Shown one piece after another: positions 33,223 through 37,712 of a DNA stretch of 37,712 bases. Below the pieces are notes generated by a model. That model had not been told where the DNA came from, ran no database searches, and was given only the letters and a program-made list of their open reading frames with translations. The number at the start of each line of letters is the position of its first letter. The first letter of the stretch is position 1. The position numbers and the translations under genes were made by a program. Source of the stretch: Oscillospiraceae bacterium (GTDB lineage: Bacteria > Bacillota > Clostridia > Oscillospirales > Acutalibacteraceae); contig SVPD01000022.1 in NCBI GenBank assembly GCA_015066045.1, positions 1 to 37,712 on the forward strand, given 5' to 3'.

Positions 33223-33687
33223 TCATCTGTAAAATCCGGACAAAGCATCTGCTTCTCTGCTCGTTTCCCACATAAACCTGCGGCACTCCTCATCTCTGAC
33301 AAGTATACGTCCTGCACGGGCTACCCTCCGAAGAAAGATTTTACTGAAAAGCACCTCGTCCTTGTGAGCGATAAGAGGGCAGATATTTATGCCTCTGATG
33401 TCTGCTGCGGCTTTTATTTTTCCGTCCTCGGTCATATAAGGGAAAAAAGGAAAAATAATGCAGGAAAGAGGTCTCGTGCTTCTGTCGCAGCTGCCTTCGC
33501 ATACACAGAGTCTGACTCCGTCTCTTTCAATAACGGGAAGAGGCGTATCCTCACCGGGGAAAAGCAGCATTCCCGTTTCACCGTCACCCCTGCAGCAGGC
33601 CTTGTCACAGAGGAGACCGCAGTCCGCACTCAGAGGAGTGTAGGGCAGAAGCACCTCTTTGGCGCGGGTGATAACATCCTTTTTCAC
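33223..33687 (-). CDS. Cys-rich YkgJ-like protein
   Basis: 154 aa, AGGTG before ATG. About eleven Cys: CGLLCDKACCRGD near 23-35, LCVCEGSCD at ~60-68, CIIFPFFP at ~75 and a later CPL. The CxxxC..C pattern and FPFFP segment resemble the YkgJ (zinc/iron-chelating, CxxCxxCC) family. Probably metal binding. It is co-transcribed with the downstream hydrolase (16-bp gap). Function unknown. Confidence 0.7.
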   Translation of the reverse strand: MKKDVITRAKEVLLPYTPLSADCGLLCDKACCRGDGETGMLLFPGEDTPLPVIERDGVRLCVCEGSCDRSTRPLSCIIFPFFPYMTEDGKIKAAADIRGINICPLIAHKDEVLFSKIFLRRVARAGRILVRDEECRRFMWETSREADALSGFYR

Positions 33688-33843
33688 TTTTCACACCTCA
33701 TTTTTTATTTTTTACATATTTATTATACATCCTTTTGTGTTTTTTGTACAGTAAAAAATCTTTTTATTCGTAAGTTTTTTTATTGAAAAAGGACAAGATT
33801 TGTGGTATATTAATGTGTGTAGTTTTTTTTAGGAGATGTTAAC

Positions 33844-35322
33844 GTGAAAATAGGATACGATAACAAAAAATACATCAAAACCCAGTCGGAGCATATCAGG
33901 GAAAGACTGTCCCAGTTCGGAGGAAAGCTTTACCTCGAATTCGGCGGCAAGCTTTTCGACGACCATCACGCTGCCCGTGTTCTTCCCGGCTTCGAGCCCG
34001 ACAGTAAGCTTAAAATGCTGCTGCAGCTTAAGGATGAGGCAGAGGTGGTTATCACCGTAAGCGCAAAGGCTATCGAGGAAAAAAAGCTCCGCCGTGACCT
34101 TAATATCTCCTATGACAAAGAGGTTCTCCGTCTTATCGACCTTTTCAGAAGCGTGGGGCTTTATGTGGGCAGTGTGGTAATCGCACAGTATGACGGCCAG
34201 AAATCTGCCGATAATTTCAGAAACAAGCTCCGAGAGCTGGGCGTCTCTGTTTTCACTCACTATAAAATCGAGGGCTATCCCTCAAATGTACCTCTCATCG
34301 TTTCCGAGGAGGGCTACGGTAAAAACGAATATGTGGAAACGGAAAGGAAAATCGTTGTGGTTACCGCACCGGGCCCCGGCAGCGGCAAAATGGCAGTCTG
34401 TCTCTCCCAGATTTATCACGACCACCTCAGAGGTGTCGAGTCCGGCTACGCCAAATTCGAAACCTTCCCCGTGTGGAATCTTCCCCTTAACCATCCCGTA
34501 AATCTGGCCTATGAGGCAGCCACGGCAGACCTCAATGACCTGAATATGATAGATCCCTTCCATCTGGAGGCCTACGGCATTCCCACGGTAAACTATAACC
34601 GTGACGTGGAAATTTTCCCCGTGCTCGAAGCCATCTTTACCAAAATCTACGGCTCCTGCCCCTACAAATCACCGACAGATATGGGTGTAAATATGGTAGG
34701 CCACTGCATTTTCGATAAAAAAATAGTCGAGGATGCCGCCAAGCAGGAAATCATCCGCAGATATTATTCGGCTCTCTACGATGCCAGACACGGTGCCGAC
34801 ACTGCCAAGGAAAGAGAAAAGATTTCCATTCTTATGAACAAGGCAGGCATCAGCCCCGAAAGCAGAGCAGTAGCCGTAAAGGCAAACGAGGTAGCGGAAA
34901 AGACGGGTGCTCCCGCCGCCGCCATAGAGCTGGACGACGGCAGAATCATCATCGGTAAAACCAAGGACCTTTTAGGTGCCGCCTCTGCTGCACTTCTGAA
35001 TGCGCTGAAAAGCCTCGCAGGGCTGGACGACGAGCTTTTACTTTTACCTTCCACCCTTATCGAGCCGGTGCAGAATCTGAAGGTAAGCTATCTCGGCAGC
35101 AAAAACCCCCGTCTTCACGCCGACGAGGTGCTGGTAGCCCTCTCCGTTTCTGCGGCGACAAACTCAGATGCAGCCAAGGTGCTCGAGTGTCTGCCGCTGC
35201 TGAAAAACTGTCAGGCACACATTTCCGTCATCCCCTCCGATGTGGATAAGATGATTTACCATAAGCTGGGCATACACCTCACTGTGGAGCCCGAATACGA
35301 AAACGATAATTTATATCACTGA
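33844..35322 (+). CDS. DUF1846 family protein
   Basis: A 492-aa cytosolic protein, GTG/ATG-type start at 33844 with AGGAG upstream. It has the DUF1846 signature: N-terminal GYDNKKYIKTQSEHIRERL and ETERKIVVVTAPGPGSGKMA at ~165-185, a P-loop-like glycine run, then YAKFETFPVWNLPLNHPVN. The family is widespread in Firmicutes with no assigned reaction; the glycine run suggests nucleotide or cofactor binding. It is followed 32 bp later by the TerB-like gene. Confidence 0.92.
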   Translation: MKIGYDNKKYIKTQSEHIRERLSQFGGKLYLEFGGKLFDDHHAARVLPGFEPDSKLKMLLQLKDEAEVVITVSAKAIEEKKLRRDLNISYDKEVLRLIDLFRSVGLYVGSVVIAQYDGQKSADNFRNKLRELGVSVFTHYKIEGYPSNVPLIVSEEGYGKNEYVETERKIVVVTAPGPGSGKMAVCLSQIYHDHLRGVESGYAKFETFPVWNLPLNHPVNLAYEAATADLNDLNMIDPFHLEAYGIPTVNYNRDVEIFPVLEAIFTKIYGSCPYKSPTDMGVNMVGHCIFDKKIVEDAAKQEIIRRYYSALYDARHGADTAKEREKISILMNKAGISPESRAVAVKANEVAEKTGAPAAAIELDDGRIIIGKTKDLLGAASAALLNALKSLAGLDDELLLLPSTLIEPVQNLKVSYLGSKNPRLHADEVLVALSVSAATNSDAAKVLECLPLLKNCQAHISVIPSDVDKMIYHKLGIHLTVEPEYENDNLYH

Positions 35323-35354
35323 GATATAAAAAATAAATAGTCAGGAGAATTAAT

Positions 35355-35774
35355 ATGAGAGACTGGACCAGATTAATAGGAAAAGCACTGAAATACAGCT
35401 ACGAGGAGCTGGTTGAGGAGGGCAAGGAAACCGTCGCCAGAGTTCTTGACACCATCGGTAAATATTCCGATCCCGACGGTGCAGACTACACTCTTGTAGG
35501 ACTGACCGCCTACACCGCTGCCGTGGACGATGAGCTTTCTCCCGTAGAAATAAAGCTTATCGGTGACGTTTTAGGCATCAGTGAAAAGGAATTTCACGGC
35601 TTCGTGAAGCAGGTTAAAAATGACGATAAAATCATAAAGGATCTTACGGATATCGTGGAATGCATGAATGAGGATGAGCTCAATGATTTCGCATCCGTTC
35701 TCGTGGGCATTTTCGCCGTAGACGGCAAAATAACAGACGAAGAAATGGCATTTCTGAAAAAGCTCTGCCATTAA
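35355..35774 (+). CDS. TerB-like helical protein
   Basis: A 139-aa protein, AGGAG before ATG. Helices: YTLVGLTAYTAAVDDELSP (residues ~38-56), DDKIIKDL and FASVLVGIFAVDGKITDEE (~113-131). The paired (D)xxLS/T-type acidic loops, VDDELSP and VDGKITDEE, are the TerB/DUF-533-like signature for a small helical domain that may bind metal. Lies between the DUF1846 and mutase genes, likely one operon. Confidence 0.7.
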   Translation: MRDWTRLIGKALKYSYEELVEEGKETVARVLDTIGKYSDPDGADYTLVGLTAYTAAVDDELSPVEIKLIGDVLGISEKEFHGFVKQVKNDDKIIKDLTDIVECMNEDELNDFASVLVGIFAVDGKITDEEMAFLKKLCH

Positions 35775-35806
35775 TATAAGCAAATTCTGAGAAAGGAGAA
35801 TTTATT

Positions 35807-37435
35807 ATGACATACACCGAAAAATACGAACAGTGGCTTACCTTTGACGAAGAAACCAGAGCGGAGCTTCTCGGGGTTACCGACGAAAAAGAAAAGGAAG
35901 ACAGATTTTATAAGGACCTTGCCTTCGGCACGGGCGGACTCAGAGGCATTATGGGTGCCGGCTCAAACCGTATGAACAAATACACCGTCGGCAAAGCAAC
36001 CTTCGGTCTGGCACAGTATCTGAAAAACAAATATGACGGTGAAATCAAGGTAGCCTTAGGCTATGACACCAGAAACAATTCCGCTTATTTTGCCAAGGTA
36101 GCGGCAGGTATTTTCGCCTCCTGCGGCTTCAAGGTTTATCTTTACGACAGATGCTTGCCCGTTCCCGTGCTTTCCTTTACCACGGCATTTTTAGGCTGCA
36201 ACGCAGGTGTTATGATAACCGCCTCCCATAATCCCAAGGAATATAACGGCTACAAGGTATATGACGGCAAGGGCTGCCAGCTTTGCACCGAGGATGCTAC
36301 CGAGGCTATCGGCTACATCAATGCCGTCACAGACTACAAAACTATCCCCTTCCTCGAGGAAAGCGAAAACATAACTCTCATCGGAGACGATGTTTTCGGT
36401 GAATACTGTAAGCAGGTCAGAAAGCAGAGCCTTTACGAGGAAAAATCCGATATTAAAATCGTTTATACTCCCCTTCACGGTACAGGCAACGTGCCCGTAA
36501 GAAAAATGCTCGATGGTATGAACGTCACCGTGGTTAAGGAGCAGGAAATGCCCGACGGTAACTTCTCGACCGTCAGAAGCCCCAATCCCGAGGAAAAGGA
36601 TGCTCTTACCATCGCCATAGAAAAGGCCGGAGAAATCGGAGCTGATCTGGTTCTCGGCACCGATCCCGACTGCGACAGAGTAGGTATAGCCGTAAAAAGC
36701 GGTGACGAATATGTTCTTTTCACCGGCAACCAGACAGGTGCTCTTTTGGTTAAATTCGTGCTCGAAATGAAAAAGGCTTCTCTTAACGAAAAGTCCACTC
36801 TTATAAAAACCATCGTTACCTCAGAGCTTGGTGCAAACATCGGCAGAAGCTACGGTCTTAACATCGAGGAAACCCTCACCGGCTTCAAATACATCGGTGA
36901 CAAAATGTGCAAATACGAGGCAACGGGCGAAAGAGAATTCGTTATCGGCTACGAGGAAAGCTACGGCTATCTCGTAGGTATGCACGCCAGAGACAAGGAT
37001 GCCGTCGTTTCCTCCATGCTTATATGCCAGATGGCTGCCTACTACTACAATCAGGGCAAAACTCTCGTAGATGCTCTGAATGATATTTATGCCGAGTACG
37101 GCTACTATCTTGACCATCTCGACTCCTTCACCCTCAAGGGTAAGGACGGTGCGGAAAAGATAGAAAAGCTGATGGTTTACTTCCGCTCCTTGGGCAAAAA
37201 TGTCTATGAGGGCATAGATGAGGTTATCGACTTCAGCACCGGTGTAGCTGACCTTCCGAAGGAAAACGTGCTTAAATACACCTGGAAGGACGGCTCTTGG
37301 CTGGCCGTAAGACCTTCCGGTACAGAGCCCAAAATTAAAATTTACTACTCCGTAAACGAAGAAAACCAGAAAAAGGCTACCGAAAGACTCGCAGGACTGC
37401 GTGAATATATCGCTTCGGTAATCAATAAGGATTAA
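35807..37435 (+). CDS. Phosphoglucomutase/phosphomannomutase (alpha-D-phosphohexomutase)
   Basis: A 542-aa enzyme of the PgcA/Pgm group. Domain 1 has the phosphoserine loop MITASHNPKEYNG with Ser140; domain 2 metal loop DPDCDRVGIAVKSG; domain 3 sugar loop IGYEESYGYLV; C-terminal phosphate-binding RPSGTEPKIKIYYS. It interconverts glucose-1-P and glucose-6-P (possibly mannose phosphates) for glycogen, cell wall and lipid sugars. AAAGGAG lies 8 nt before ATG. Last gene of the window. Confidence 0.96.
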   Translation: MTYTEKYEQWLTFDEETRAELLGVTDEKEKEDRFYKDLAFGTGGLRGIMGAGSNRMNKYTVGKATFGLAQYLKNKYDGEIKVALGYDTRNNSAYFAKVAAGIFASCGFKVYLYDRCLPVPVLSFTTAFLGCNAGVMITASHNPKEYNGYKVYDGKGCQLCTEDATEAIGYINAVTDYKTIPFLEESENITLIGDDVFGEYCKQVRKQSLYEEKSDIKIVYTPLHGTGNVPVRKMLDGMNVTVVKEQEMPDGNFSTVRSPNPEEKDALTIAIEKAGEIGADLVLGTDPDCDRVGIAVKSGDEYVLFTGNQTGALLVKFVLEMKKASLNEKSTLIKTIVTSELGANIGRSYGLNIEETLTGFKYIGDKMCKYEATGEREFVIGYEESYGYLVGMHARDKDAVVSSMLICQMAAYYYNQGKTLVDALNDIYAEYGYYLDHLDSFTLKGKDGAEKIEKLMVYFRSLGKNVYEGIDEVIDFSTGVADLPKENVLKYTWKDGSWLAVRPSGTEPKIKIYYSVNEENQKKATERLAGLREYIASVINKD

Positions 37436-37712
37436 TTGAAGCACTGCGGAGAAAGCATAGCTGCAAACACAGGAAGCGGCACCGGCAGCAAGAGCTTCAG
37501 TATCAGCTTCGGCGAACGATTAACTGCCGCTGAGTTCGGTACCCGACATCACGTAAAGTAAAATATCTTCATATAAAAGCACCGTAAGGGCGACACTTCA
37601 TAAGGAATTTAAGCCTTAAAATTCGCCATTTTTGCGAATAACTGCGTTAAAAATGCTCGTAATCCGCAAGGATTACTGCGCTTTTTGCCTTGTTCTTCAT
37701 CAAAACTATCTG
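37436..37712. other. Gene-free end of window with hairpins, possible dispersed repeat
   Basis: Holds an 18-bp perfect stem-loop GTAATCCGCAAGGATTAC at 37659-37676 followed by TGCGCTTTTTGCC, and further nested inverted stretches at 37591-37627 (GGCGACAC and CGCC ends; AAGGAATTTAAGCCTT inside). The pattern resembles amplified intergenic repeats, but I cannot compare with other copies. No open frame. Confidence 0.4.

Noticed and set aside
33190-33786. 198-codon plus-strand frame over the Cys-rich gene
   Set aside because: Antisense to two supported genes (32244-33206 and 33223-33687) and not matching any family.
1-37712. CRISPR arrays, tRNA and rRNA genes
   Set aside because: No regularly spaced 25-40-bp repeats and no tRNA/rRNA signatures were seen on either strand. 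The repeats at 897-972 are operator-like and those at 14331-14436 and 1996-2103 are recombinase-site-like.

Overview
The window looks like a piece of a low-to-moderate G+C, endospore-forming Clostridia chromosome, plausibly Oscillospirales/Ruminococcaceae-like. The evidence is a SpoIIID-type regulator, a GGGtGRT protein paired with a NifU-like scaffold, DUF1846 and YccF genes, and Firmicutes-style AGGAGG ribosome sites and intrinsic terminators. Species cannot be assigned from sequence alone. The window has two parts. Bases 1 to about 21,620 are AT-rich and mobile. From about 21,627 to the end the base composition rises abruptly in G+C and the genes are ordinary chromosomal ones.

Mobile part. 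Two related integrative elements sit in tandem at the 3' end of the GGGtGRT gene. Each has, reading away from the host gene, a 24-bp identical core, a replacement for the last ~30 codons of the host gene, a hairpin terminator, and a tyrosine recombinase gene. The proximal element B is about 17.9 kb (core 21697-21720 to core 3757-3780). The distal element A runs from 3780 off the left edge. Both also carry a serine recombinase with a conserved upstream array of short repeats (a putative res or inversion site) and a small-protein gene at the far side. The serine recombinase is in opposite orientation in the two elements.

Element B cargo, left to right: an AAA ATPase plus subtilisin-like protease pair of the IetAS type (a known plasmid-stability and anti-phage pair) with a 57-aa third gene, all lying between two diverged copies of an element-end sequence; a small-protein gene; a replication-like block on the minus strand (an ORF interrupted by an in-frame amber codon, a very AT-rich palindrome-laden candidate origin, a winged-helix-like protein, two unknowns, and a DUF669-like ssDNA-binding candidate); a regulator divergent from the serine recombinase; two small genes; a strongly folded ~196-nt RNA with its own promoter and terminator; and a 1500-aa secreted repeat protein. 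Element A shows an XRE regulator divergent from a TPR-like protein, the serine recombinase, a DUF1810 gene and the integrase. No relaxase, type IV secretion, capsid or terminase gene is visible, so the transfer route is unknown.

Chromosomal part. After the GGGtGRT/NifU-like pair come a YccF membrane protein, an alkaline phosphatase, an MFS transporter, a TVP38/VTT membrane protein, SecA, a secreted LCAT-like hydrolase with Cys at the nucleophile elbow, SpoIIID, a serine alpha/beta hydrolase with a Cys-rich upstream partner, a DUF1846 protein, a TerB-like protein and a phosphoglucomutase/phosphomannomutase. The strongest candidates for something undescribed are the structured RNA at 15773-15968, the gene-restoring tandem integration, and the three-gene IetAS module bounded by element-end repeats.
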